Origin: Thermosynechococcus sp. CL-1
GTDB lineage: Bacteria; Cyanobacteriota; Cyanobacteriia; Thermosynechococcales; Thermosynechococcaceae
NCBI RefSeq assembly: GCF_008386235.1
Contig: NZ_CP040671.1
Span: forward strand, 994,001 to 1,058,000
Reading direction: 5' to 3'
DNA: 64,000 nt
Numbering within the stretch: the stretch's first letter is position 1; each line of letters opens with the position of its first letter. Position numbers and translations under genes: made by a program. Of this stretch, positions 51,919 through 60,511 are shown in pieces. Under the pieces are notes generated by a model. That model saw only the letters and a program-made list of their open reading frames with translations, had not been told where the DNA came from and did no database searches.

Positions 51919-52148
51919 GGGGTGGTGGGGGTTAATTGCAGATCAGGGCGTTCTTCAGGCACAATTGCCCCCTCCACAGGACACACTTGCAAACAAATGC
52001 CACAGTCAATACAGGTGGCAAAATCAATCCAGAACCAATCGGTGCCCTTGGCATTTTTCCCCGGTCCCGGATGAATACAGGCCACCGGACACGCCTCAAC
52101 GCAATCGGCAACCCCTTCGCAGGTATTGGTGACAATGGTGTGCGCCAC
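51915..52148 (-). CDS. Two-cluster bacterial-type ferredoxin
   Basis: 77 residues. Two [4Fe-4S] (or one 3Fe/4Fe and one 4Fe) Cys motifs: CEGVADCVEACPVAC and CIDCGICLQVCP, separated by the short HPGPGKNAKG loop. It is a low-potential electron carrier of the FdxA/FdxB kind, in the cytoplasm. GTG start with GAGGAG 6 bases upstream. Its stop overlaps the nagA start; the HerA-like gene lies upstream by about 50 bases. Confidence 0.92.
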   Translation of the reverse strand: MAHTIVTNTCEGVADCVEACPVACIHPGPGKNAKGTDWFWIDFATCIDCGICLQVCPVEGAIVPEERPDLQLTPTTP

Positions 52149-52198
52149 AGTGTTCTCCTCACTGAGAGTTGATTCAGGATCAATTCTAAAGCTCTAGG

Positions 52199-53830
52199 CT
52201 AGATCCCCAGATCTGACTTCGCCGCTTGAGCCGCCTCCAATAACATGGGTGTAGGGAGTTCCTCCCAATCGCGATCGCCGATCTCGGCATAGAAGGTTTC
52301 GTCATAGCTGCGGGTTTGGATCACCACAGGCATCGGCACCGCATGACCCAGCACAAGCGCCTGTTGTTTAGAATCCAGCTTGGCCAACACCGATCGCAAC
52401 TGCTGCGAACCCGCCACCCCCGTGAAAATGGCCTCAATGTCCTTTTCATCGTTAAGGAGTGCGGTGATGCGGGTGCCAATTTGCGACATGATCTCGCTAT
52501 CAATGCCCGAAGGCCGTTGATCAACAACGAGGAGCGTGACAAAGTACTTGCGCATTTCGCGGGCGATCGTCCCAAAAATCGTTTGCTTCACCGTGGCCGG
52601 ATCCAAGAAGCGGTGAGCCTCCTCAATCGTGATTACCAGTTGACGCGGGCGATCGCTGGGATTTTTGGTTTGCAAAAAAATCTCCGACTGCTGCACATAG
52701 GCTTGGTGGATGCGGCGGGCAATAATATTCGTCGCCAGCATATAGGAGAGCATATTGGCTTGGGAGCCAAACTCAATCACCACATGTTGACCCGCCGCAA
52801 GAGTGTCCAAAATCTGACCAATGTAGTTCTTGGTACAGGTGTTGCGCAGGTACTTCAGTTGCTCTAGCCGTGTCAGTTTGCGTTGCAGCGCCATGATCGA
52901 GGCTTTGCTGCCCATTTTCGTTTCGCAAAACTCCTGAATCTCCTGATTGGTCATCACCAAGAGGCGACTAATCCAACCCTTGCCAAACTCATTGCGCAGA
53001 ATAATTGCATTTTCAAGGCTGGCCTCCGAGAGGTTCAGTTCCGCTTGCACCAAGGCCAAGTCCTCCACCTCAATTTGATCAAAGCCAATGTAGAGTTCTT
53101 GGGCATCGCGCACCCCTCGCCGTTGGGTGGATTCAGGGTCAAGGGTATAGATCTTGACTTGGCGGGGAAACAGTTGCCGCAATCCCTTAACGGTACTCAG
53201 TTGCTTGCCTTCACGGGTGGCTTCCCAACCATACTCCGAGTGCATATCAAAAATCAAGTTCACCGCCGCCTGTTTGCGAATAATTCCCGACAGCAACAGC
53301 CGCGTTAAAAAGGACTTGCCAGTACCCGACTTGCCAAATACGCCATTGCTGCGCTCGACAAAACGATCCAAATCCAAGCAAATGGGCACCTGCATATCTA
53401 AGGGAGTGCCAATGGCAAAGTTACGCCGCTGCGGATCGTCCTCCCAGCCAAACACGGCGCGAAAGTCCCGCTCACTGGCTTCATAGACAGGACTAAAATG
53501 GGCAGGGATAGTTTTCACGGGTCGCAATTCCTGTTCATCATTCAGGATCATCAACATGGGAGCCACACTGAGCGTGGCAAAGGTGCCGCTGCCGGCTAAG
53601 ACCTCCTGCAAAAAGGTATCCTCAAGGGCGGGGGGATTGAGCAGAATGCGGGGATTGGCCGTACCAAGCACGACATCCGTCAGCAGACAAAAGAAGCGCG
53701 ATCGCTGGCCTTGGATCACTAAAAATTGGCCGACCCGCAGTTCTTCTACAGAGACGTTGCCACACAGTCGTACCTCTAAGCCCTGACTGAGGGAGCCTTG
53801 GACAACAATTCCCAGTTGTTGTGCTGTCAT
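52199..53830 (-). CDS. HerA/FtsK-like ATPase (DUF87 family)
   Basis: 543 residues. N-terminal HAS-barrel-like part (about 1-90, LEVRLCGNVSVEELRVGQFL), then a RecA-type motor: Walker A NGVFGKSGTGKSFLTRLLLS, Walker B VITIEEAHRFLDPA, LLVVDQRPSGIDSEIMSQIG and the HerA-specific C-terminal arginine finger region. In archaea HerA works with NurA in DNA-end resection. Cyanobacterial members stand alone, as here, and the role is unproven. It overlaps nothing, but the PBP4-type gene upstream ends 4 bases before its start, so they are likely one operon. Confidence 0.88.
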   Translation of the reverse strand: MTAQQLGIVVQGSLSQGLEVRLCGNVSVEELRVGQFLVIQGQRSRFFCLLTDVVLGTANPRILLNPPALEDTFLQEVLAGSGTFATLSVAPMLMILNDEQELRPVKTIPAHFSPVYEASERDFRAVFGWEDDPQRRNFAIGTPLDMQVPICLDLDRFVERSNGVFGKSGTGKSFLTRLLLSGIIRKQAAVNLIFDMHSEYGWEATREGKQLSTVKGLRQLFPRQVKIYTLDPESTQRRGVRDAQELYIGFDQIEVEDLALVQAELNLSEASLENAIILRNEFGKGWISRLLVMTNQEIQEFCETKMGSKASIMALQRKLTRLEQLKYLRNTCTKNYIGQILDTLAAGQHVVIEFGSQANMLSYMLATNIIARRIHQAYVQQSEIFLQTKNPSDRPRQLVITIEEAHRFLDPATVKQTIFGTIAREMRKYFVTLLVVDQRPSGIDSEIMSQIGTRITALLNDEKDIEAIFTGVAGSQQLRSVLAKLDSKQQALVLGHAVPMPVVIQTRSYDETFYAEIGDRDWEELPTPMLLEAAQAAKSDLGI

Positions 53831-53833
53831 CGT

Positions 53834-55081
53834 TTATTGCGCCTTCAGGAGCTGAATGCGTTGGGGGTCGCCAAACCGCGGAGCAGGGGCTTGGCGGTGA
53901 AATTCAGCACCCAGTCTTTGGGTCGCTTGTAGCGTTTGACTCAAGTGCTGCACATAGCGATCCTGTATCTGCCGAAACCCTTCTAGGTTGTCTCCGCCAT
54001 TGAGAAGCGCAAAGCAGACGGTGCCGTATTTTGCTGTGGGTAAGACGCCAACCAACGCACTCACATTCCAAAGAGACCCCGTTTTTACTAGGGTTGCCGC
54101 CGGTAGTTGACGATACTCTAACGTACCGCGATCGCGCCCCGCCATGGGTAGCACATCCGCCAAACTGTGGTTTTTCTGAGCGAGCATCTCCTGAAGCGCC
54201 AAAAGCATCCCACACGCCGCCCGGGGAGAAATGCGATTCTTCTCCCCCAGACCTGAGCCGTTGATCAGTTGAATTTCACTGGGGGGTACATTGGCTTTAC
54301 GGGCGGCCACTTGAGCTACGGTTGCAGCACCCCCTGCCATTTCTGCTAGGGTTTCCGCAATCTCATTATTACTGTAGATATTCATTTGCCGCACAATTTC
54401 CCCCAAGGGGAGTGAGCGATGCTCGAGGCGCAGGGTAACACTCGCAGGGATCGTGCTTTGGAAGCGTGTTTCACCCGTCATCGTGACTTGGGGGCGGGGT
54501 TGTCCCTTGAAGTGCTGTTCATAGGCCGTTTGAATTTCAGGCGTCCAGCGGCGGTGATCTAGGGCGAGTTTGAAGAGCGCTGCGGCGGTCTGGGGTTCAG
54601 GGTAAAAGTTCATCATAAAAGGGGGAACGATGACTAGATTCCCCTGTACTTGGCGAATGCCCAAGCGATTGAGGGCATTACCGATAGCGATCGCCTCCTC
54701 CCAGATAAAGAGGGGATCATTGCCGCCAATCAAGACCAAGTCCCCCCTGAGAACACCATTTTGCAGCGTGCCTGTGGTGCCGATGCGAGTCAGAAACTGA
54801 TAGTCAAAGGGGTATTTATCTAGAGCCGCCAGACTGGTTGCCACTTTGGTAACAGAGGCAGCGGCAAGGGGGCGATCGCCCTGGTGGTTGACCAATAACT
54901 GGTGGGCACTTTGAACCCAGATGCCCTGTTGATTGGGAGAAAAACCCTCCTGTGCCAATGTTTGCAGGTAGCGATCGCGATACTGATGCAGCGCAGCCTC
55001 ATAGGGAAATATCACTGCTTTTAACGCCTCAAAGCGCGGTTGTCCCCAGTACCATGCCAATGCTGCCAACAGATCCAACAT
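53834..55081 (-). CDS. D-alanyl-D-alanine carboxypeptidase, PBP4 (DacB) family
   Basis: 415 residues. S13 peptidase motifs: AAASVTKVATSL with the acylated Ser and Lys (SVTK), NIYSNNEIAETLAEMAGG (SNN) and VKTGSL near the C-terminus. It trims or cleaves peptidoglycan crosslinks in the periplasm. The N-terminus begins MLDLLAALAWYWGQPRF, too short and weak for a confident signal peptide; it may be longer or use a non-standard anchor. DUF2839 gene lies 7 bases upstream, HerA-like gene 3 bases downstream, giving a probable operon. Confidence 0.87.
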   Translation of the reverse strand: MLDLLAALAWYWGQPRFEALKAVIFPYEAALHQYRDRYLQTLAQEGFSPNQQGIWVQSAHQLLVNHQGDRPLAAASVTKVATSLAALDKYPFDYQFLTRIGTTGTLQNGVLRGDLVLIGGNDPLFIWEEAIAIGNALNRLGIRQVQGNLVIVPPFMMNFYPEPQTAAALFKLALDHRRWTPEIQTAYEQHFKGQPRPQVTMTGETRFQSTIPASVTLRLEHRSLPLGEIVRQMNIYSNNEIAETLAEMAGGAATVAQVAARKANVPPSEIQLINGSGLGEKNRISPRAACGMLLALQEMLAQKNHSLADVLPMAGRDRGTLEYRQLPAATLVKTGSLWNVSALVGVLPTAKYGTVCFALLNGGDNLEGFRQIQDRYVQHLSQTLQATQRLGAEFHRQAPAPRFGDPQRIQLLKAQ

Positions 55082-55088
55082 GCCAGTT

Positions 55089-55295
55089 CTAATTCACTGT
55101 CAATTCCCACCATCCCAAACTGGGGCCAATAAAGCGAACCGTGAGCCAAATGACTACCAGCAGGCCAATCCCTACCCAGGTACCCCGCGTTACCCACTTC
55201 TGGATTAGCAGCAGTTGCTCCTTCCGGAGCCAGCCCCCCTTTTCTTGACCGTAGCTCTCACCAAGGGTTTCCTTGCGCCGTTTTGCCTCACCCAT
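55089..55295 (-). CDS. DUF2839 family small membrane protein
   Basis: 68 residues. It begins MGEAKRRKETLGESYGQ, the fixed DUF2839 N-terminus, followed by a basic stretch and one hydrophobic helix (TWVGIGLLVVIWLTVRFIG). DUF2839 occurs in cyanobacteria and its function is unknown. ATG 55295. It precedes the PBP4-type gene by 7 bases and is probably co-transcribed with it and the HerA-like gene. Confidence 0.9.
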   Translation of the reverse strand: MGEAKRRKETLGESYGQEKGGWLRKEQLLLIQKWVTRGTWVGIGLLVVIWLTVRFIGPSLGWWELTVN

Positions 55296-55468
55296 AGTTG
55301 CCGCTCAAATGGTTACAGTCCTTATCCTAGACGCTTTTAGGAAGCGATCGACCCCCTTAGACTCGATCCTAGACACACTACGCCAAACTCCGCTAGCTTC
55401 TGCAAAATCCTATGGGAAAAATGGGGCGTCCTCAGCAGACCAAGTGGACTACAGCAAAGTGCTAGTGT

Positions 55469-58036
55469 TTAAGGAGTTAGGACAAAGTTCACCAACTTGC
55501 CCGGCACGACAATGACTTTTTTAATGGTTTTACCGGCAAGGTAGCGTTGGCCAATCTCCGACTGCTTGGCGGCTTCCTCCAGTTCCACTTGACTAGCCGT
55601 GGCAGGGACTTGAATCGCACCACGGGTTTTGCCCATCACCTGAATGACAAGGGTGATTTCATCGGCAACAAGGGCAGTGGGGTCTGCTTTTGGCCAAGGC
55701 TGGCGGTGGATGGAGTCGGTGCCGCCCAGTTGGTGCCAGAGTTCTTCACTGATGTGGGGGGCAAAGGGAGCAAGCAGGGTTAGCAATGTTTGGATGCCCT
55801 CGCTATACACGCCAGAGGTATAGTAATCGGCGCTACTGAGGGCATTGGTGAGTTTCATCAGTTCGGCAACCGCGGTATTGAATTGATAGTCGCCCTCAAT
55901 GTCCTCGCTAATTTCTTTAATTGCGGTATGAATGGCACGGCGCAGCTCTTTTTCAGTTTTAGTGAGGCTTGCAGGCAGGGGTTGACCCAGCTGACCCCCC
56001 TTGGTTTTGAAGGTTTGCACCAAGCGCCAGACGCGGTTGAGGAAGCGAAACTGACCTTCGACATCGGCATCGTCCCACTCGAGGTCTTTTTCGGGGGGCG
56101 CCTTGAAAAGGATGAACATGCGGGCAGTATCCGCCCCGTACTTCTGAATCACATCACCGGGGGCAACGCCGTTGTACTTGGATTTGGACATTTTTTCATA
56201 GACGACCTCTAGGGCTTCCCCTGTGTCGGGGTCAGTGGGTTGGCTGAGATCGGCGATGCGGCTAGGAATGATGTACTTGCCCGTGCGCGGATTTTTGTAG
56301 GTGCGTCCTTGAACCATGCCTTGGGTGAGCAGACGTTGGAAGGGTTCACTGACATGGACAAGCTGGCGATCGCGCAAAACTTTGGTGAAAAAGCGCGAGT
56401 AGAGCAAATGGAGAATGGCGTGCTCAATCCCCCCCACGTACTGATCCACCGGCAACCAGTCCTTAATGGCTGCTGGGTCAAAGGGGGCTTCACTGTTGCG
56501 AGCATCGGCGTAGCGGAAGTAGTACCAAGAGGAGTCAATAAAGGTATCCATTGTGTCCGTTTCCCGCTGGGCAGGGGTACCACATTTCGGGCAGGGAACA
56601 TCCCGCCATGCAGTAAGTTTCGCCAAGGGAGAAGGGCCACGACCGGTAAACTCCACTTCCTCGGGGAGCAGCACGGGTAATTCTGAGCGCGGCACAGGCA
56701 CCGCTCCACACTGCGGACAGTGAATGATGGGAATGGGGACACCCCAATAGCGTTGGCGGGAAATGAGCCAATCCCGCAGCCGATACTGCACTTGCTCCCG
56801 TCCCCAGCCTTGGGTGGTTGCGTATTCGGTAATGGCTGCTTTAGCTGCGGTGGAGTCCATGCCATCAAATGGACCACTGTTGATCAATCTCCCCGGCTCC
56901 GTATAGGCAGCCTTGAGGCGGGCACTGGCTTTGCCGTCTGGGGGAATGATCACTTGGCGAATGGGGAGCTTGTGGGCCTTGGCAAACTGAAAATCGCGCT
57001 CATCGTGGGCAGGCACGCCCATTACAGCACCGGTACCGTATTCGTAGAGGACATAATCGGCAATCCAGATCGGGATTTCTTCACCGGTAAAGGGGTTCAG
57101 AGCTTTGCCACCGGTGGCCACACCCCGCTTGGGGCGATCGCCCGCTGTGCGTTCGAGTTCACTTTGCTGTTGGACACTGGCAATAAAGGCTTCGACGGTT
57201 TTGCGGCGGCGGCTAGTGGTCACTTTCGGTGTCAGGGGATGTTCGGGCGCCAGCACCACGTAGGTCACCCCATAGACCGTATCGGGACGGGTGGTAAAAA
57301 CAGCAATTTTCTCATCGCTGCCAACAATTGGAAATTCCAGATAGGCACCCGTGGACTTGCCGATCCAGTTGGCCTGCATCAATTTCACCCGCTCTGGCCA
57401 GCCGGTCAGTTGTTCCAAGTCATTCAGCAGTTCCTCGGCATAGGCAGTAATTTTCAGAAACCATTGCTTAAGCAGTCGCCGTTCCACTAAGGCGCCCGAT
57501 CGCCACGATCGCCCTTCGCTATCCACCTGTTCATTGGCCAACACTGTTTGATCCACGGGATCCCAGTTCACCGCCGCTTCCTTCTGATAGGCCAAGCCCG
57601 CCTCAAAGAATTCCAAGAAGAGCCATTGCGTCCAGCGGTAGTAGTCGGGGTGACAGGTGGCCACTTCCCGTTCCCAGTCGTAGGACAGACCCAAGCGCTG
57701 GAGTTCTTGGCGCATTTGGGCAATGTTTTGCTGTGTCCAGACGCGAGGATGAATCCCCCGTTCAATGGCGGCATTTTCTGCCGGCAGGCCAAAGGCATCC
57801 CACCCCATGGGGTGAAGCACGCGATAGCCCTGCATCCGCCGACAGCGGGCAATGACATCAGTAATGGTGTAGTTGCGAACGTGCCCCATGTGCAGATTCC
57901 CAGAGGGGTAGGGAAACATTGAGAGGGCATAGAATTTCGGCTTTTGCGGATCGGTATCGGTGCGATCGATCTGGCGGGCAGCCCATTCCTGTTGCCACTT
58001 GGCCTCAATCACTTGGGGGTCGTAGCGATCGTCCAC
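55469..58036 (-). CDS. leuS: Leucyl-tRNA synthetase
   Basis: 855 residues, standard bacterial LeuRS. Catalytic motifs: HIGH as [22 protein letters not shown] as [16 protein letters not shown]. The CP1 editing domain, including [20 protein letters not shown], removes mischarged tRNA. It charges tRNA-Leu with leucine. GTG start at 58036. A 173-base gap separates it from DUF2839, and the response regulator ends 73 bases upstream. Confidence 0.97.
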   Translation of the reverse strand: MDDRYDPQVIEAKWQQEWAARQIDRTDTDPQKPKFYALSMFPYPSGNLHMGHVRNYTITDVIARCRRMQGYRVLHPMGWDAFGLPAENAAIERGIHPRVWTQQNIAQMRQELQRLGLSYDWEREVATCHPDYYRWTQWLFLEFFEAGLAYQKEAAVNWDPVDQTVLANEQVDSEGRSWRSGALVERRLLKQWFLKITAYAEELLNDLEQLTGWPERVKLMQANWIGKSTGAYLEFPIVGSDEKIAVFTTRPDTVYGVTYVVLAPEHPLTPKVTTSRRRKTVEAFIASVQQQSELERTAGDRPKRGVATGGKALNPFTGEEIPIWIADYVLYEYGTGAVMGVPAHDERDFQFAKAHKLPIRQVIIPPDGKASARLKAAYTEPGRLINSGPFDGMDSTAAKAAITEYATTQGWGREQVQYRLRDWLISRQRYWGVPIPIIHCPQCGAVPVPRSELPVLLPEEVEFTGRGPSPLAKLTAWRDVPCPKCGTPAQRETDTMDTFIDSSWYYFRYADARNSEAPFDPAAIKDWLPVDQYVGGIEHAILHLLYSRFFTKVLRDRQLVHVSEPFQRLLTQGMVQGRTYKNPRTGKYIIPSRIADLSQPTDPDTGEALEVVYEKMSKSKYNGVAPGDVIQKYGADTARMFILFKAPPEKDLEWDDADVEGQFRFLNRVWRLVQTFKTKGGQLGQPLPASLTKTEKELRRAIHTAIKEISEDIEGDYQFNTAVAELMKLTNALSSADYYTSGVYSEGIQTLLTLLAPFAPHISEELWHQLGGTDSIHRQPWPKADPTALVADEITLVIQVMGKTRGAIQVPATASQVELEEAAKQSEIGQRYLAGKTIKKVIVVPGKLVNFVLTP

Positions 58037-58109
58037 AACAGTTTTCCCGAAAGAACAGCTTATCTATTGTATCTAGCACGTTCCTTTCCAAGATACGGCA
58101 ACAGTGGTC

Positions 58110-58808
58110 TTAGCTTGCCGGTGCCGCAACGGGGCGTAGCCGATAGCCTTGACCATAGACCGTTTGAATTAGAGAGGGTTCGTCGGCATGCTCAATTTTG
58201 CGGCGTAGCAGCCGAATCTGGGCAGCCAATAGGTTGCGATTGACGCAGGGCTGATCCGGCCACAGTTGACTGGCAATCAATTCATGGCTGAGGAGTTCCG
58301 TCGGGTGCTTGAGGAAGAGCGCCAAAAGTGCCGTTTCCTTTTCCGAGAGACAGATGCACTGTTGCCCCCGGTAGAGCAGACGACCTTCGACATCTAAACG
58401 CAAATCTTGCCAGCAAAGAATCGGGGCTGCACACCCCATGGTATGTCGCCGCCGCAGCAGTGCTCGTACCCGTGCCAGCAATTCCCGCAGTTCAAAAGGT
58501 TTAACCAAGTAATCATCAGCACCGGCATCCAGACCCCGCACCCTGTCATCCACCGTGTCTCGAGCAGTGAGAAAGAGAACGGGAGTCTCATCACCAGCTT
58601 GGCGCAATCGTTGACAAAGTTCTAGCCCCGTAGGCGGTGGCACCATCCAATCCAAAATTAAGAGGTGGTAGGGGCGCTGCGTTTGCCAGTAGGCTTGAGC
58701 CGTTTCACCATCGTAGGCCACGTCAACGTGGTAGCCCTCTTGGCGCAGGATGTGACCCAAGGGATCGGCTAGCTCCGTTTCATCCTCTAGCAGCAGAATG
58801 TGCTCCAC
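58110..58808 (-). CDS. OmpR-family response regulator (winged-helix)
   Basis: 232 residues, GTG start. Receiver domain 1-120: acidic pocket LLEDETELADPLG, phosphoacceptor Asp in LLILDWMVPPPTGLELCQRL (about residue 53), Thr in PVLFLTARD, Lys in DDYLVKPFELRELLARV. The C-terminal winged-helix domain (LSEKETALLALFLKHPTELL, NRNLLAAQIRLLRRKIEHAD, TVYGQGYRLRP) binds DNA. No histidine kinase gene is adjacent, so it is an orphan. Candidates such as RppA or ManR cannot be separated by eye. Confidence 0.9.
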   Translation of the reverse strand: MEHILLLEDETELADPLGHILRQEGYHVDVAYDGETAQAYWQTQRPYHLLILDWMVPPPTGLELCQRLRQAGDETPVLFLTARDTVDDRVRGLDAGADDYLVKPFELRELLARVRALLRRRHTMGCAAPILCWQDLRLDVEGRLLYRGQQCICLSEKETALLALFLKHPTELLSHELIASQLWPDQPCVNRNLLAAQIRLLRRKIEHADEPSLIQTVYGQGYRLRPVAAPAS

Positions 58809-58860
58809 AACATCAATTGATGGCCGATGGACACCAAAATTTTAGCGAAATCCTCTTGAG

Positions 58861-59466
58861 TTAGGCGGCTGCTTGTAGCAACTGAGGCGGCACCGGAATT
58901 CCCGCTGCGATCGCCTCCGCTGGCAGTGTGGGTACAAGGCGATAACAGTAGAGAAGAAATTGCTCTAACCATGTTTGTAGCAGGTCTTGCTGCTCCTCGT
59001 TGAGGTAGCGATCGAGAGCAGGTACTTGCTCAGTGTAAAAGGTCTCAACCCGAATCGTGCGCAGCCAAGGATGAGTCGGGCGGGTAATCAACCAGTAGTT
59101 ACGCACAAGGGCACGACCGAGGTGATTCTGGACGATCTGGCTTGCCTTCCTAAACCATGGCAGATAGTTTTGCAGCGTCTGTACCACTGGTGGCGTAAAC
59201 AAGGGGCGTACTGCGGATGTCACGCCAAGCAGGTTCAGGATTTCACCCTCTAGTGCCAAGAGGTAGGCCAAATTGATAGGGAGAGACGCCTTAGCCCGAC
59301 AGTAGGACATCAGCAATGTTTCTAGGGTGGCACGGGTTGCTTCTGGGAGTCCTTCAAGCAACAGGAGAAGCTGATTTTCAGTTCGCAGGGGACTGGCAGA
59401 GAGGGCTGAGCCTTGGCGCTGATAAATTTCCCTCAGAGTATCGAGGAGAAGAGGCGGTAGCAGCAT
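58861..59466 (-). CDS. Helical protein of unknown function
   Basis: 201 residues, nearly all alpha-helix: LLPPLLLDTLREIYQRQGSA, NQLLLLLEGLPEATRATLET, LPINLAYLLALEGEILNLLG and LNEEQQDLLQTWLEQFLLYC. No signal peptide or clear membrane segment. It resembles no family I recognise. ATG 59466. It lies between the response regulator (53 bases further along the minus strand) and a 194-base gap before tRNA-fMet. Confidence 0.7.
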   Translation of the reverse strand: MLLPPLLLDTLREIYQRQGSALSASPLRTENQLLLLLEGLPEATRATLETLLMSYCRAKASLPINLAYLLALEGEILNLLGVTSAVRPLFTPPVVQTLQNYLPWFRKASQIVQNHLGRALVRNYWLITRPTHPWLRTIRVETFYTEQVPALDRYLNEEQQDLLQTWLEQFLLYCYRLVPTLPAEAIAAGIPVPPQLLQAAA

Positions 59467-59614
59467 TGCTCAAGGAGTTAGTCTAAAAAGACCTAGGTAA
59501 TCTTAATACTTTCTTTATATGTGTTTGTCGGGATGATGGAAGTAAGGGTTGCTACAGTTGACCCAGAAAAAACTTAGGATATTGATAGGATTTTATAAAT
59601 CTTCTAGCGATCGC

Positions 59615-59644
59615 TTGCCAATCCTCTAGGGAATACGCTATCTT
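59615..59644 (+). promoter_or_regulatory. Promoter of tRNA-fMet
   Basis: TTGCCA (59615-59620) and TATCTT (59639-59644) are 18 bases apart, about 16 bases before the mature tRNA 5' end. The position and spacing suit a sigma-70 promoter giving a short leader. Confidence 0.55.
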
Positions 59645-59660
59645 GGATAAGCTAGAGCAA

Positions 59661-59734
<74 letters not shown>

Positions 59735-59737
59735 TTC

Positions 59738-60511
59738 ATGATCTTCAATCGATTCTGGCGCTTCTTAGCTCCTTTAATTCCTCTCCCTAGCTTGATTCTT
59801 GGCATGTCCACAGCGCAGACGGCTCAATATCGCTTGAGTGCGCTGAAGATTGAACTGGCACCCCAAGAACCTTTTACGGTACTGGCGATCGCTAATACGG
59901 GCAATGTCCCCCTCGACTTTAAGGTGCGGGTGCAGCAGTGGCAACAGCGGGCAACGGGGGAAGATGAACTCCATCTCTTACCTGCAAATAGCCTAGAGCT
60001 AGTCGCCTTTCCCAACCTCCTGCATCTGCCCGTGGGCGGACGGGCTGAAATTCGCATTGGCCATCGCTTGCCGGCTGCTGATGTCGAGCGGACATATCGG
60101 CTTTTAGTTGCAGAAATTCCTCCAGCCCCTCAAGGAATCGGCTCAGAAACGCGCCTCGTAACGGTGCATAGCCTACCCGTATTTATCAAACCAGCGGTCA
60201 TTCGGCGGCAGGGGCAACTCCTCAATGCCCAAGTGCAGCAGGGAACCCTGCAAATGACTGTCAGTAATCGGGGCAATGTGCATATCGAGGCGGATCAAAT
60301 CACAATCAGAGGCTTGGCGGAGAATGGTCAACAGCTCTTTGAGCTGCGCCCGCAACGGGAATATGTTCTTGCAGGGGTGACGCGGCCCTTAATGCCCATG
60401 CCTTTGCCCCAAGACCAGTGTGCAGCCGTGCGAAGCCTACAGATTGTCTTGGACATTGCTGCCAATCCCCCCACCACCCAAATTGAGCGACCCACGGGGG
60501 TTTGCCGTTAG
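59738..60511 (+). CDS. Periplasmic PapD-like chaperone-type protein
   Basis: 257 residues from ATG 59738; the frame extends 9 codons into the tRNA, which cannot be coding. Signal peptide RFWRFLAPLIPLPSLILGMS, cleaved near AQ. Two beta-sandwich domains: LSALKIELAPQEPFTVLAIA with NTGNVPLDFKVRVQQWQQ, and a second with VVHSLPVFIKP-like TVHSLPVFIKPAVIRR. This is the fimbria/pilus periplasmic chaperone pattern. No usher or fimbrial subunit gene is adjacent. The stop shares TTAG (60508-60511) with the next gene's stop. Confidence 0.8.
   Translation: MIFNRFWRFLAPLIPLPSLILGMSTAQTAQYRLSALKIELAPQEPFTVLAIANTGNVPLDFKVRVQQWQQRATGEDELHLLPANSLELVAFPNLLHLPVGGRAEIRIGHRLPAADVERTYRLLVAEIPPAPQGIGSETRLVTVHSLPVFIKPAVIRRQGQLLNAQVQQGTLQMTVSNRGNVHIEADQITIRGLAENGQQLFELRPQREYVLAGVTRPLMPMPLPQDQCAAVRSLQIVLDIAANPPTTQIERPTGVCR

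Noticed and set aside
52199-53830. HerA-like ATPase as part of a defence system
   Set aside because: No SIR2, DUF4297 or NurA nuclease partner is adjacent; neighbours are cell-wall and redox genes, so a defence call is not supported.
55273-55515. 80-residue plus-strand frame between DUF2839 and leuS
   Set aside because: It overlaps both genes antisense, has no ribosome-binding site and no recognisable motif.
56720-57490. 256-residue plus-strand frame in leuS
   Set aside because: Antisense to LeuRS; Gly/His-rich composition typical of a shadow frame.
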